Shown: positions 26,648-37,061, counted from the first letter of the stretch. The stretch is DNA of 64,000 bases from an uncultured Candidatus Entotheonella sp. (GCA_951828535.1 OX639990.1:1847300-1911299), one strand, 5' to 3'. The notes: a model not told the origin generated them from the letters alone. Numbers and translations: made by a program.

Positions 26648-27370
26648 TCAGGCTGCGCTGACTTTGCCATCGACAAGGGATATCACCCGATCCATGTGTG
26701 CAGCAAACTTCTGGTCGTGCGTCACAACGACGAACGTTTGCCCCAATTCTTGATTCAGTTGACGCAGAAGCGTTTGTATCGTCTGACCGGTGGCACGGTC
26801 AAGATTCCCGGTGGGCTCATCGGCTAACAAAACGTCTGGGGTGTTGATAAGGGCTCTGGCGACTGCGACCCGCTGCTGCTCGCCACCGGAAAGCGCACCG
26901 GGCCGGTGATGAAGTCGATCAGCCAACCCAACGCTGGCCAAGAGCTGGCGTGCTTGGTGCTCTATCTCTTGCTTGGGTCGTCGCTGGATGAGGGCAGGCA
27001 TCATGGTGTTTTCCAAGGCTGAAAACTCGGGCAAGAGGTGGTGGAACTGAAAGATGAAGCCAACACGACGACTCCTGAAATCGGCCAACCGTCGGTCCGA
27101 AAGCTGAGACAAGTCAATCCCGGCACAACAGATGCGGCCCTGCGTCGGCCGATCCAGGCCGCCTATCAGATGCAACAACGTGCTTTTCCCGGCACCCGAA
27201 GGCCCTACGATAGCCACCATTTCCTGGCTGGCAACCTGCATCTGCACGTCTTGCAGAACCTCAACCGTGGTATCGGCTTGAGCGTACCGTTTATACACCT
27301 TGTCAACCGAAATCACCACAGACTTCAGGCCGCCTTGGTCCATGCTGCGTCTGTTAAGTGGCTCAATCAT
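26648..27370 (-). CDS. lolD: Lipoprotein-release ABC transporter ATPase LolD
   Basis: A 240-residue ABC ATPase that powers extraction of outer-membrane lipoproteins from the inner membrane. Walker A is Gly-Pro-Ser-Gly-Ala-Gly-Lys-Ser-Thr, followed by the [10 protein letters not shown] stretch typical of LolD, the signature Leu-Ser-Gly-Gly-Glu-Gln-Gln-Arg, Walker B [11 protein letters not shown] and the switch His in Val-Thr-His-Asp. The start is uncertain: homology begins near Val-Ile-Ser-Val-Asp-Lys-Val, and an in-frame ATG at 27343 is also possible. It directly follows the permease gene. Confidence 0.92.
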   Translation of the reverse strand: MIEPLNRRSMDQGGLKSVVISVDKVYKRYAQADTTVEVLQDVQMQVASQEMVAIVGPSGAGKSTLLHLIGGLDRPTQGRICCAGIDLSQLSDRRLADFRSRRVGFIFQFHHLLPEFSALENTMMPALIQRRPKQEIEHQARQLLASVGLADRLHHRPGALSGGEQQRVAVARALINTPDVLLADEPTGNLDRATGQTIQTLLRQLNQELGQTFVVVTHDQKFAAHMDRVISLVDGKVSAA

Positions 27371-27378
27371 AGCATGAA

Positions 27379-28668
27379 CTATTCATATCTCAAAGCTACC
27401 ACCGGATCGAGCCGGGAGGCATTCCAAGCCGGGTACAAGGTCGCCAGAAAGCTCACGCAGACCGAGGTCACCACGATCGCCACGACATCCAGCGGTCGGA
27501 TCTCTACGGGGAGTTGGTCGATGACGTAAACGTCCGGGGGGAAGAACTGAATGCCCAGCCAGCCCTCGATCACCGTGGCGATGGCCGGCAGATTCCGGGC
27601 CAGAATCAAACCGGCAATCGTCCCAATAACCATTCCGACCAGACCGATCACCAGACCCTGGATCATGAAAATGCGGTAGATGCCCCGATTGTTTGCGCCC
27701 ATGGCCTTCAGGATGGCAATAGCGCCGGTCTTCTCCATCACCATCATGATCAGCGTGCTGATGATGTTGAAGGCAGCAATCAGGATGATCAGCGCCAGGA
27801 TGATGAACATCAGCACCCGCTCCTGACGCAGCGCCGAAAAAAGCGTCCGGTTCATCTGCATCCAGTCGCGCGTCCAAACATCCGACCCGAGCAGCGCCTT
27901 GGTCGCCTCCGCCACGTCGCGTACGCGGTAGATATCGTCCACCCGAACCTCGATGCCGTGCACGACTTCTCCGAGATCGAAAAGCTCCTGCGCCTCGTCC
28001 AGGGAAATCAGGGCAAGCTTGGCATCGTATTCATACATGCCGGTCTCGAACGTCCCGGTAACCGTGAAGCCGCGCATATTGGGCAAGATGCCCGCCGGCT
28101 GCAGAATGCCCAGCGGCGAATTGAGAATGATCTGCTCCCCGGGAGTGACGCGCAGGGTACGCGCCAACTCCGTGCCCAGCACGATGCCCCGGCGCGCCGA
28201 TTGGGGGGCGCCGTTGCCAGCGCCTTCCGGGTTGGATGCCGAAGGGTTGAGCAACGCCGTCAGGTCCCGGCCCTCAAACAGCCGGGCAAAATCCCTCGTC
28301 CGGCTCCTCTCATCGGGGTCGATGCCCCGCACGATCGTCCCGGCAACGCGCCCGGCGGCCATGAGCATCACCTCGTGGGCGGTGAACGGCGTCGCGTGTG
28401 TCACGCGGGGTATGGTCTCGACCCGGCTCGCCAGCTCCCGGTAGCCCTGAAGTTGACCCGCACGCTGCGGCAGAACCCACAGATGCGCATTGATGCCCAA
28501 GAGCTTCTCCTTGAGGGTCGTCTCGAATCCGCTCATCACCGACAAGACGACGATCAGCACCATGACGCCAACGGCCACCCCGCCTATCGAGATCAAGGTG
28601 ATCAGCGAAATGAATCCCTGACGGCGGCGCGATTTGAGATATCGCAGACTGACGAAGAATTCGTACAT
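27379..28668 (-). CDS. lolC: Lipoprotein-release ABC transporter permease, LolC/LolE family
   Basis: A 429-residue inner-membrane protein with the LolC/E layout: one transmembrane helix near residues 20-48 (Gly-Gly-Val-Ala-Val-Gly-Val-Met-Val-Leu), a large periplasmic domain, then three helices from about residue 285 to the C-terminus. Family features are Phe-Ile-Ser-Leu-Ile-Thr-Leu-Ile-Ser-Ile-Gly-Gly at the start, Met-Ser-Gly-Phe-Glu, and Ala-Ile-Leu-Lys-Ala-Met-Gly-Ala. Only one such gene is present, so it may work as a homodimer (LolF-like) with LolD; a LolE elsewhere cannot be excluded. Confidence 0.9.
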   Translation of the reverse strand: MYEFFVSLRYLKSRRRQGFISLITLISIGGVAVGVMVLIVVLSVMSGFETTLKEKLLGINAHLWVLPQRAGQLQGYRELASRVETIPRVTHATPFTAHEVMLMAAGRVAGTIVRGIDPDERSRTRDFARLFEGRDLTALLNPSASNPEGAGNGAPQSARRGIVLGTELARTLRVTPGEQIILNSPLGILQPAGILPNMRGFTVTGTFETGMYEYDAKLALISLDEAQELFDLGEVVHGIEVRVDDIYRVRDVAEATKALLGSDVWTRDWMQMNRTLFSALRQERVLMFIILALIILIAAFNIISTLIMMVMEKTGAIAILKAMGANNRGIYRIFMIQGLVIGLVGMVIGTIAGLILARNLPAIATVIEGWLGIQFFPPDVYVIDQLPVEIRPLDVVAIVVTSVCVSFLATLYPAWNASRLDPVVALRYE

Positions 28669-28673
28669 GAGGG

Positions 28674-29790
<1,117 letters not shown>

Positions 29791-29816
29791 GTTTCGTATC
29801 CTTCTTCCATCTATAC

Positions 29817-30761
29817 CTATACCTTGTCAAAAAGGGCCGCCGTAAATTCGGCGACGTCGAACGGCCGCAAATCGTCCACCCCTTCACCGACGCCGATGTA
29901 GCGGATCGGCAACTGAAATTCCTGGGCGACGTTGATGACGATGCCGCCCTTCGAGGTGCCGTCCAGCTTGGTGAGCACCAGCCCGGTGAGGCCAAGACTC
30001 TCGTGAAACTGGCGCACTTGGGCGAGGCCGTTTTGCCCAGTGGTAGCATCCAGGACCAGCCAGATATCATGCGGCGCATCGGGCAAAGCACGCCCAAGCA
30101 CGCGCTGCATCTTCTTCAACTCTTCCATCAACGGCGCCTTGGTGTGCAGGCGCCCCGCGGTATCGATCAGCACCCGGTCCATGCGCCGGGCACAGGCGGC
30201 CTGAACCGCATCAAAGGCAACGGCCGCGGCGTCGCCGCCCGGCTGGCCCTTGATGACATCGACACCGGCACGCTCGCTCCAGATCGCCGCCTGCTCAATC
30301 GCCGCGGCACGGAAAGTATCAGCCGCCACCAGCAACGACTTGCCGCCCTGCTGGTGAAAATGATGCGCGAGCTTGCCCAGGGTGGTGGTTTTGCCGACCC
30401 CATTCACCCCCACCATCATCAGCACCCACGGCCGCGGTTGGGCGATTGTCTCCGCCGCCGACAGCATCGCCCCGGTCATGATGTCGCGCAAAATGTCGAT
30501 CACCCCGTCCCGCAGGCCGTCCCCCGCCTCAATCGTCCTGTTCTTCACGCGAACGTTGACTTCTTGCAACACCTTGTCGGCAGTACGCGCCCCGAGGTCG
30601 GCGAGAATCAGGGCCTCTTCCAATTCTTCAAGGGTGTCGATGTCCAGCCGCTTGCGACTGAAAACGGCCTCGAGACTCCCCATGAGGCTCTGCCGGGTCT
30701 TCTGCAACCCGCTGCGCAAACGCTGAAAAAAACCGCTTCCCGACGCCACATTCTTCTCCAC
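29817..30761 (-). CDS. ftsY: Signal recognition particle receptor FtsY
   Basis: A 314-residue SRP GTPase that docks ribosome-nascent chain complexes at the inner membrane. The N domain (about residues 10-100) precedes the G domain: Gly-Val-Asn-Gly-Val-Gly-Lys-Thr-Thr from residue 118, Ala-Ala-Asp-Thr-Phe-Arg-Ala-Ala-Ala, Asp-Thr-Ala-Gly-Arg, Thr-Lys-Leu-Asp-Gly, and the C-terminal Gly-Val-Gly-Glu-Gly-Val-Asp-Asp-Leu-Arg-Pro-Phe. The long acidic A domain of E. coli FtsY is missing, leaving only a short N-terminal helix with Phe-Phe-Gln-Arg-Leu for membrane contact, as in many bacteria. Confidence 0.95.
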   Translation of the reverse strand: MEKNVASGSGFFQRLRSGLQKTRQSLMGSLEAVFSRKRLDIDTLEELEEALILADLGARTADKVLQEVNVRVKNRTIEAGDGLRDGVIDILRDIMTGAMLSAAETIAQPRPWVLMMVGVNGVGKTTTLGKLAHHFHQQGGKSLLVAADTFRAAAIEQAAIWSERAGVDVIKGQPGGDAAAVAFDAVQAACARRMDRVLIDTAGRLHTKAPLMEELKKMQRVLGRALPDAPHDIWLVLDATTGQNGLAQVRQFHESLGLTGLVLTKLDGTSKGGIVINVAQEFQLPIRYIGVGEGVDDLRPFDVAEFTAALFDKV

Positions 30762-30852
30762 TCAGCGCGTCTTTGTAAATGCAAACCGCCGCCGTCCATT
30801 TTACGGCAGCGCATGTTTCAGGAAACAAGGTGGGCCAGGGTCAGGCGCCATG

Positions 30853-31554
30853 CTAGCACAGCAGTCCGAGAAGCTGCTGAGCAGCGTGTTGCCCGGCGGC
30901 CTTTTTGCTCGGGCCTACCCCGATACAGTCATACTCGGGTGTCAGGCTCAGCCGTACGTGAAACGTCTTCTGATGTGGAGGGCCTTCTTCGCGGACGGTC
31001 TGATAGGTCGGTACACAGCCGAAAGCCCCTAGCGCCTTTTGCTGGAGAAGCCCCTTGTAATCTTGGCCCTGAGGCGAGGCCAAGCGCCGCTCGATAGCCT
31101 CGGCATAGCAGTCCAGAAAAACATCTTGGGTGCGCTGCAAGCCGGCGTCGAGATACAAGGCAGCAAGCACTGCCTCAAGTGAAGCGGCCAGCAAGGAATC
31201 CTTGTGACGTCCGCCGGACCTCTCTTCGCCCCGTCCGAGCAGCAGGAAATCCCCCAGATCGATCTGACGCGCCAAGCCGGCCAAGGTGGTCTCGCTTACC
31301 AGGCGGGAGCGCATTTGCGACAGTTGGCCCTCGTTGCAGGCGGGATAGCGTTCGTACAGGTAGGTCCCCAAAATCAGCCCCAGTGCGGCATCACCCAGAA
31401 ACTCCAGGGTCTCGTAGTCCCCTGTGTCCTCGGCTGTCTCGGCAGTGTATGAACGATGCGTCAGCGCGCGGTCCAACCGTTGAGGAGCCGTAAAGTAATA
31501 TCCCAGCCGCCGTTGAAACAGGGCCAGACGTTCCGCACGCTCGGGGGCTATCAC
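30853..31554 (-). CDS. rnc: Ribonuclease III
   Basis: A 233-residue double-strand-specific endoribonuclease that processes rRNA precursors and some mRNAs. The catalytic signature reads Leu-Glu-Phe-Leu-Gly-Asp-Ala-Ala-Leu, preceded by Leu-Thr-His-Arg-Ser-Tyr. The second acidic site lies in Leu-Leu-Ala-Ala-Ser-Leu-Glu-Ala-Val. A C-terminal double-stranded-RNA-binding domain spans about residues 155-230 with Ser-Lys-Lys-Ala-Ala-Gly-Gln-His-Ala-Ala. The start is GTG 31554, overlapping the fabF stop by four bases (GTGA) with GGAG upstream. The open frame continuing to 31677 is inside fabF. Confidence 0.94.
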   Translation of the reverse strand: MIAPERAERLALFQRRLGYYFTAPQRLDRALTHRSYTAETAEDTGDYETLEFLGDAALGLILGTYLYERYPACNEGQLSQMRSRLVSETTLAGLARQIDLGDFLLLGRGEERSGGRHKDSLLAASLEAVLAALYLDAGLQRTQDVFLDCYAEAIERRLASPQGQDYKGLLQQKALGAFGCVPTYQTVREEGPPHQKTFHVRLSLTPEYDCIGVGPSKKAAGQHAAQQLLGLLC

Positions 31555-32828
31555 ATCGGCTCCGTATATTGTTTGAAGACCACGCACGCATTCGTTCCAC
31601 CAAAGCCCAAGGAGTTGGACATGGCCGCACCCACGGGCATCGTCCGCGCCTCGTTCGGGACGTAGTCGAGATCGCAATCCGCGTCCGGATGCTCCCAGTT
31701 CCGGGTCGGTGGCACCACGCCATGCCGCACGGCAAGCGCGGTGAAAACCCCTTCGACGCCGCCGGCGGCGCCCAGCAAATGGCCCGTCATCGATTTCGTA
31801 GAACTCACGGCAAGACGATAGGCCTGGCCCCGGAAGACCTTCTTGATCGCCAGCGTTTCATACTTATCGTTGTACGGCGTCGAGGTGCCGTGCGCATTGA
31901 TATAGGCAATCTCGTCCGGCTCCAGCCCGGCATCGTCGAGCGCCCGCTGCATACAGATGGCTACTCCCTTGGCTTCGGGGTCGGGCTGCGTCATGTGGTA
32001 GGCATCGGCGCTCATTCCATAGCCCACAACTTCGGCATAAATCGCCGCCTCCCGCTGCCGTGCCCGCTCCAGTTCCTCCAAGACCAGAATGCCGGCCCCC
32101 TCGCCCAACACGAAGCCATCTCGCTGCTCATCGAAAGGACGACTGGCACGGTCGGGCTCATCGTTACGGGTGGAAAGGGCGCGCATGGCGCAGAAGCCGC
32201 CAACCCCCAGCGGCGTGACAACGGACTCACAACCCCCGCTCAGCATCACGTCCGCATCGCCGCGTTGAATGATTTTGAAGGAATCGCCGATGGCATGCGT
32301 ACCAGCCGCGCACGCCGTTGACACGCACGAATTCGGACCCCGCAGTCCATAGCGCATGCAGACGTGCCCCGCCGCCATGTTGCCGATCAGCATGGGGATG
32401 AAAAAGGGAGAAATGCGCTGCGGACCCGTCCGCAACAGACTTTCATGGTTGCGTTCGAAAGTCGCCATGCCGCCAAGCCCCACGCCCAGCAGACACCCGT
32501 AGCGCTGTGATTCGTCGGGCGCAAAGCGCATCCCGGCATCGGCCACCGCCATGTCCGCACTGGCCAAGGCAAACTGCACGAAGCGGTCCATGCGCTTCAC
32601 TTCTTTTTTGTCAATGTAATCGAGCGGCTGGAAATCTTCTTTCACCTCGCCGGCAATCCGGCACGGAAACGCGCTGGCATCAAAACATTGGATCCCGCCG
32701 ATGCCATTGTCGCCGCGCAGCGCGGCTTGCCAGGAGGTCGGGACGTCCGTGCCAAGGGGGGTCACGGCTCCCAGGCCCGTGATGACCACGCGCCTCAACG
32801 CCCTGTTGTGCTCGTTGCTGTTCGCCAT
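31551..32828 (-). CDS. fabF: 3-oxoacyl-ACP synthase II FabF
   Basis: A 425-residue condensing enzyme that elongates acyl-ACP with malonyl-ACP. The N-terminus has Val-Val-Ile-Thr-Gly-Leu-Gly-Ala-Val-Thr-Pro-Leu-Gly. The active-site Cys is in Val-Ser-Thr-Ala-Cys-Ala-Ala-Gly-Thr-His-Ala, and the two catalytic His lie in Asn-Ala-His-Gly-Thr-Ser-Thr-Pro and Ser-Met-Thr-Gly-His-Leu-Leu-Gly-Ala-Ala-Gly-Gly. C-terminal Ser-Leu-Gly-Phe-Gly-Gly-Thr-Asn closes the fold. It lies downstream of acpP as in most fab clusters. As no fabH is present, FabF is the only condensing enzyme in the window. Confidence 0.96.
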   Translation of the reverse strand: MANSNEHNRALRRVVITGLGAVTPLGTDVPTSWQAALRGDNGIGGIQCFDASAFPCRIAGEVKEDFQPLDYIDKKEVKRMDRFVQFALASADMAVADAGMRFAPDESQRYGCLLGVGLGGMATFERNHESLLRTGPQRISPFFIPMLIGNMAAGHVCMRYGLRGPNSCVSTACAAGTHAIGDSFKIIQRGDADVMLSGGCESVVTPLGVGGFCAMRALSTRNDEPDRASRPFDEQRDGFVLGEGAGILVLEELERARQREAAIYAEVVGYGMSADAYHMTQPDPEAKGVAICMQRALDDAGLEPDEIAYINAHGTSTPYNDKYETLAIKKVFRGQAYRLAVSSTKSMTGHLLGAAGGVEGVFTALAVRHGVVPPTRNWEHPDADCDLDYVPNEARTMPVGAAMSNSLGFGGTNACVVFKQYTEPM

Positions 32829-32900
32829 GCTGATGGCCGTCCTTACGTCAGCCTCCGATGCTCGCTCCGACGGCGACCCGGCTGGCAGCTTGCGCCACGC

Positions 32901-33146
32901 TCAGGACGTCTTTTCGGAGGTCTTCTCGGTAATGTATCGGATGGCGTCGGCCACGGTTGTAATCTCTTCGGCGTCTTCGTCCGATATCTCGATGTCGAAC
33001 TCTTCCTCAAAGGCCATGACCAATTCGACGGTGTCCAGCGAATCGGCCCCCAAATCATCGATGAATGACGCCGACTCGGTGACTTCTTTTTCATCCACAC
33101 CGAGCTGCTCGGCGATAATCCCTTGCACCTTTGCCTCAACGCTCAT
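32901..33146 (-). CDS. acpP: Acyl carrier protein
   Basis: An 81-residue acidic four-helix protein that carries growing acyl chains on a phosphopantetheine arm. The attachment Ser is in [10 protein letters not shown]. The N-terminus, Ser-Val-Glu-Ala-Lys-Val, and the helix Glu-Glu-Glu-Phe-Asp-Ile-Glu-Ile are typical. It supplies both the fatty-acid enzymes next to it and LpxA/LpxD further down the run. Confidence 0.96.
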   Translation of the reverse strand: MSVEAKVQGIIAEQLGVDEKEVTESASFIDDLGADSLDTVELVMAFEEEFDIEISDEDAEEITTVADAIRYITEKTSEKTS

Positions 33147-33172
33147 ACGTTTTCTCCCCCATACAGATGGAA

Positions 33173-33919
33173 TCAGATGGCCAAGCCACCACTTACCCGA
33201 ATAACCTCCCCGGTAATATACTGCGCACCCTCAGAAGAAAGAAAGAGCACGCACGCCGCAACGTCTTCCGGGGTGCCAAAGCGCGCTGCCGGAATCTGCT
33301 GCAACACCGCCTGCCGTTGCGCGTCAGGCAGCACTTGCGTCATATCGGTATCAATGAATCCCGGCGCCACCGCGTTAACCGTGACGTTGCGCGGCGCCAA
33401 TTCCTTGGCCAACGCCTTGGTAAACCCCACGATGCCGGCCTTGGAAGCCGCATAATTCGTTTGGCCGGGGTTGCCCGTCAACCCGGCGACCGAGGTAATG
33501 TTGATGATACGTCCGGAACGCTGACGCAACATGGTTCGCGCCGCGGCGCGATTGCAGTTGAACGTCCCTGACAGATTGGTTTGCAGAACGATGTCCCACT
33601 CCGCCGGTTTCATGCGCACCAGGAGTTGGTCGCGCGTGACACCGGCATTGCTCACCAACACATCGAGGCCGCCGAAATCGCTGCCGATCCGGTCAAAAGC
33701 CTGCGACGTGGCCTCAAAATCAGCAATGTCGAACTGATACACACGCCCTTCGCCGCCCATGTCTTTCAGGGCCGCCGCCACCTCCTCGGCCGCCTGATAC
33801 TGCTGCGTGCAGGTAATGGCGACGCGCGCACCAGCACCGCCCAAGGCCAGCGCGATGGCGCGTCCGATGCCGCGCGAGCCACCCGTTACAACGGCTACTT
33901 TACCCTGCAATTCCGTCAT
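33173..33919 (-). CDS. fabG: 3-oxoacyl-ACP reductase FabG
   Basis: A 248-residue short-chain dehydrogenase that reduces 3-oxoacyl-ACP with NADPH. The nucleotide motif is Val-Thr-Gly-Gly-Ser-Arg-Gly-Ile-Gly, followed by Ser-Asn-Ala-Gly-Val and the catalytic Ser-Tyr-Lys set (Ile-Thr-Ser-Val-Ala-Gly, then Tyr-Ala-Ala-Ser-Lys-Ala-Gly). The C-terminus has Ala-Pro-Gly-Phe-Ile-Asp-Thr-Asp-Met and Gly-Glu-Val-Ile-Arg-Val-Ser-Gly-Gly. It follows fabD by nine bases. Confidence 0.96.
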   Translation of the reverse strand: MTELQGKVAVVTGGSRGIGRAIALALGGAGARVAITCTQQYQAAEEVAAALKDMGGEGRVYQFDIADFEATSQAFDRIGSDFGGLDVLVSNAGVTRDQLLVRMKPAEWDIVLQTNLSGTFNCNRAAARTMLRQRSGRIINITSVAGLTGNPGQTNYAASKAGIVGFTKALAKELAPRNVTVNAVAPGFIDTDMTQVLPDAQRQAVLQQIPAARFGTPEDVAACVLFLSSEGAQYITGEVIRVSGGLAI

Positions 33920-33928
33920 GCTTCCCGC

Positions 33929-34840
33929 TCAGCCTGCCGCCGCTTCCGACACGGTCATCACCTCAACCTGCGGCGCGATACGCCCCATCATGCCGCCGAG
34001 CACTTTCCCCGGTCCCGCTTCGAGCAGCACGTCGCAGCCCTGCGAGACCGCATAACACATCGATTCTTCCCAGCGTACCGGTGCGCAGACCTGCTCGATC
34101 AGAAGCTCCTTTACGGTGTCGGGAGACGGGTGCGGGGCCGCCGTGACGTTCGATATGACAGGATACGTGAAATCTCCGCAACCCACAGGCGCCAATACGT
34201 CAGCCAAGCGCTCGGCCGCCGGCGCCAGCATGCGGCAGTGAAATGGCGCGCTTACCTTCAGAGGAATCGCGCGGCCCAAGCGCCGTGACTTGACGGCAGC
34301 CGTGGCCGCCTTGACGCAACTCGTCTCGCCGGCAATGACGGTCTGGCCCGGATCGTTGTAATTCGCCGCCTGCAGAACGCCGTCGCTACCGAACTCGGCA
34401 CACAGCGCATCCACGTCCTGCCGTGCCACGCCGAGGAGCGCCGCCATGCTCCCGGCGCCCGGCGGCACCGCTTCCTGCATGAACAAACCCCGCTTGTGCA
34501 CCGTGCGCACCGCATCGGCAAACATCAGCACACCGGCCGCCACCAGCGCCGAGTATTCGCCCAGGCTGTGCCCGGCCAGCAACGTGGGTTTCAGCCCCCC
34601 CTTTACCACTTGGGTCCACGTCGCCACGCTGTGCACCAGAATAGCGGGCTGGGTGTTCTGCGTCAGCCGCAACTCGTCTTCCGGCCCCTCAAAGCACAAG
34701 CGCTGCAGATCGTAGCCCAAAACCTCGTTGGCCTCTTCGTACAGGGCCCGCACCTCGGCATCGACCTCACAGAGGTCCTTGCCCATGCCGACGAATTGTG
34801 AACCTTGGCCCGGGAAAACGCAGATGATGCGCCTGGCCAT
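33929..34840 (-). CDS. fabD: Malonyl-CoA:ACP transacylase FabD
   Basis: A 303-residue transacylase that loads malonate onto ACP. The N-terminus has Val-Phe-Pro-Gly-Gln-Gly-Ser-Gln, the nucleophile is in Gly-His-Ser-Leu-Gly-Glu-Tyr-Ser-Ala, and the catalytic His is in Val-Ser-Ala-Pro-Phe-His-Cys. The true start is ATG 34840. The frame stays open to 35179 but that part lies inside plsX and is not coding. A GAGGG lies about eleven bases upstream. In most genomes fabH separates plsX and fabD; here only 49 bases do. Confidence 0.95.
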   Translation of the reverse strand: MARRIICVFPGQGSQFVGMGKDLCEVDAEVRALYEEANEVLGYDLQRLCFEGPEDELRLTQNTQPAILVHSVATWTQVVKGGLKPTLLAGHSLGEYSALVAAGVLMFADAVRTVHKRGLFMQEAVPPGAGSMAALLGVARQDVDALCAEFGSDGVLQAANYNDPGQTVIAGETSCVKAATAAVKSRRLGRAIPLKVSAPFHCRMLAPAAERLADVLAPVGCGDFTYPVISNVTAAPHPSPDTVKELLIEQVCAPVRWEESMCYAVSQGCDVLLEAGPGKVLGGMMGRIAPQVEVMTVSEAAAG

Positions 34841-34889
34841 AATGGCGTGACCCTCTTGTTGCAACCTGGAGAAAAGACGGCGCGAGGCG

Positions 34890-35996
34890 CTAAGGTTCGG
34901 ACGTGACCTCCTCGTCCTCTTCCTCACGCTCGCCGCGGAATGACATGGTGCTGCGGATGTGGCGCCAGATGTTGCGGCCGCGGACGCCGCTGGCATCCTG
35001 GATGTCGCTGTTGCGTTCGACCTCTTCCTGGATGCGCTCCGTGACCCGTTCTTCGAGGAAGCGCTGCGCCATGTGGATGGCATTCTTGACGGCCTTGGGG
35101 GTCGAGCTGCCGTGACCGATGATACACGTGCCGTTGACGCCAAGAAGCGGCGCGCCGCCATATTCGGAAGCATCCACACGGCGGCGAATGTCCTGCAAGG
35201 CGGGACGCAACAACGCCGCCGCCAAGCGCCGCCACGGCGTTCGCGTCAAGGCTGTCTTGAGGGCCTGCCCGTACATCTCGGCAACCCCCTCACACATCTT
35301 CAGCGCCACGTTGCCAATAAACCCGTCGCACACCACCACGTCAGCGACACCGTGGAAAAAAGGTTTGCCTTCGATGTTGCCGATGAAATTGAGGTCACTT
35401 TGCTTCAGCATGAGAAAGGCTTCTCGGGTTACGTCATTGCCCTTGGTATCCTCCTCGCCGATTGCCAACAGGCCGACGGCGGGGTATGGCTTATCCAGAA
35501 TGTACTTGGCAAAAACGTCCCCCATGATCCCAAACTGGAAAAGCTGGGTTGACTTGCAATCCACGTTGGCGCCAACGTCGAGAAGGATCGAGGCGCCCTT
35601 TTGAGTGGGCAACAGCGTCGCAATGGCTGGACGGTCGATGCCACGCAGAGGCCGCAGGATCATCGTCGCCGCGCCTAGGGCGGCACCCGTGTTGCCGGCG
35701 CTGACAACCGCCTGCGCCTCTCCGCTTCGTACCAGTTCCATGGCCACACGGATGGAGGAAAACCGTTTCTTGCGCAGCGCCATGGCCGGCGTCTCGTCCA
35801 TGTGCACGACTTCCGAGGCGTGGCAGATGGTAATGGGCAGCGCGTGAGCCTGTAAGCGGTCCAATTCGCGCTCCAACTGCCCCTCGTCGCCCACCAGGGT
35901 AATGTTGGCGTTGTGCTGTTGCGCGGCAAGGACAGCGCCCTCGACTATCGCCTGAGGGGCGAAGTCTCCACCCATGCCGTCGACCGCAATTTTCAT
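34890..35996 (-). CDS. plsX: Phosphate acyltransferase PlsX
   Basis: A 368-residue enzyme that converts acyl-ACP to acyl-phosphate for phospholipid synthesis. The N-terminus, Ile-Ala-Val-Asp-Gly-Met-Gly-Gly-Asp, is diagnostic. Further motifs are Ser-Ala-Gly-Asn-Thr-Gly-Ala, Leu-Leu-Asp-Val-Gly-Ala-Asn-Val-Asp-Cys-Lys, and Val-Cys-Asp-Gly-Phe-Ile-Gly-Asn-Val. The C-terminus carries an extra acidic tail of about 35 residues. It follows rpmF, its standard neighbour. Confidence 0.96.
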   Translation of the reverse strand: MKIAVDGMGGDFAPQAIVEGAVLAAQQHNANITLVGDEGQLERELDRLQAHALPITICHASEVVHMDETPAMALRKKRFSSIRVAMELVRSGEAQAVVSAGNTGAALGAATMILRPLRGIDRPAIATLLPTQKGASILLDVGANVDCKSTQLFQFGIMGDVFAKYILDKPYPAVGLLAIGEEDTKGNDVTREAFLMLKQSDLNFIGNIEGKPFFHGVADVVVCDGFIGNVALKMCEGVAEMYGQALKTALTRTPWRRLAAALLRPALQDIRRRVDASEYGGAPLLGVNGTCIIGHGSSTPKAVKNAIHMAQRFLEERVTERIQEEVERNSDIQDASGVRGRNIWRHIRSTMSFRGEREEEDEEVTSEP

Positions 35997-36066
35997 TGAT
36001 CATGACACCTTGCGAGGGCAGGCGCCGAGAACTCGAAACCCGCTCGCCTTCCCCGCAGCCAGGGTC

Positions 36067-36243
36067 CTATTGCGCGGCAATGATCTCGCGTTCCTTATAG
36101 AACCCGCAACTTGGGCAAATGCGATGGGGAAGCTGCGCCGCGCCGCATTGAGGGCAGGTGCTCAGGCTCGGCACGTGCATGCGTTGATGATTGCGCCGCT
36201 TGTCACGACGCGACCTTGATGTCTTGCGTTTTGGCACACCCAT
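36067..36243 (-). CDS. rpmF: 50S ribosomal protein bL32, zinc-ribbon form
   Basis: A 58-residue basic ribosomal protein. It begins Met-Gly-Val-Pro-Lys-Arg-Lys-Thr-Ser and has Ser-Arg-Arg-Asp-Lys-Arg-Arg, the bL32 signature. Cys at positions 30, 33, 43 and 46 form two CxxC pairs, so this is the zinc-binding (C+) type; E. coli bL32 lacks them. It lies between the yceD-like gene and plsX, the conserved order. Confidence 0.95.
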   Translation of the reverse strand: MGVPKRKTSRSRRDKRRNHQRMHVPSLSTCPQCGAAQLPHRICPSCGFYKEREIIAAQ

Positions 36244-36255
36244 TGGGATACGTCC

Positions 36256-36840
36256 TTATGATGGCTCGGAAAATGAAAGGTTTTTCAGCAGGGCAAACCT
36301 CGGATCGCCGCTCTCAGCGCGGCACGCACACGACGCTTCGTTGAGATTGCCCCCGCAGATCTGGCAGAGCCCTGCACAATCAGGACGACACAAAAGCTGA
36401 ACGGGAAAGGCGAGAACAACCTGATCGTAGACCGGGGGCGCCAAGTCAAGCTTCATCCCGTCATGCACGTAGACGTCGGGTTCGTCTTCCAGACCTACCG
36501 CCTCGGCGTCTTCATGGGGGTCAGCGGCGCTCGGCGAAAGGAACATAACCTGCATCTCAACCTCAAAATCGTGCGTCGCCGACTCCACGCAACGGCTGCA
36601 CGGCGCGCTCATCGTACCGGAGATCGCGCCCTGAAAATAAACCTGCTCGGCAACCCGAGTCAGGCGCCCGAGAATGCGCACCGGAATCGGGAAGGTGACC
36701 TCCGCCACCTGTGGCAAGCGCAATTCTTCCACGCCAACCTCCACGTCCAGCGGCAATCCTTCATCCGAAATGCGAAGAATATCCACCGCTAAAGCGGCAA
36801 CACTACCCTGTTGTGACAGCGCCACGGGCTCTGCCCTCAT
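36256..36840 (-). CDS. DUF177/YceD-family protein
   Basis: A 194-residue YceD-like protein. The family sits almost always directly upstream of rpmF and is linked to 23S rRNA accumulation. Features are Cys-Ser-Arg-Cys in the middle and a C-terminal cluster Leu-Cys-Arg-Pro-Asp-Cys-Ala-Gly-Leu-Cys-Gln-Ile-Cys-Gly-Gly-Asn that looks like a metal site. It is the first gene after the promoter at 36905, so it heads the fatty-acid and envelope run. The exact start is uncertain since the Shine-Dalgarno is weak. Confidence 0.85.
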   Translation of the reverse strand: MRAEPVALSQQGSVAALAVDILRISDEGLPLDVEVGVEELRLPQVAEVTFPIPVRILGRLTRVAEQVYFQGAISGTMSAPCSRCVESATHDFEVEMQVMFLSPSAADPHEDAEAVGLEDEPDVYVHDGMKLDLAPPVYDQVVLAFPVQLLCRPDCAGLCQICGGNLNEASCACRAESGDPRFALLKNLSFSEPS

Positions 36841-36904
36841 CTCTGCAAGTCATTGGATATCAACAGGATAAGAAGAAGTGCGGGCTGTTGAGTTAGTAGC
36901 GCCC

Positions 36905-36934
36905 ATTATAGCGACGCCCCAAAACCTTTGTCAA
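36905..36934 (-). promoter_or_regulatory. Sigma-70 promoter for the yceD-rpmF-plsX-fab run
   Basis: On the minus strand TTGACA (36934-36929) and TATAAT (36910-36905) are perfect consensus boxes, 18 bases apart. The predicted transcript starts near 36898, about 58 bases before the yceD-like ATG. The divergent pepA promoter lies 130-190 bases away. Confidence 0.88.
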
Positions 36935-37061
36935 GGAAGCGTTAATCCACAAAAATTAGATAGTTACAAGGATAGGAGTCTCCTTTTCCGGCGCTGAATC
37001 GGAGCCGCCCGGAAAGACCGAAACGCGCGCGGCGCAACCACCGGATCAAGCCTCCGGCGCC

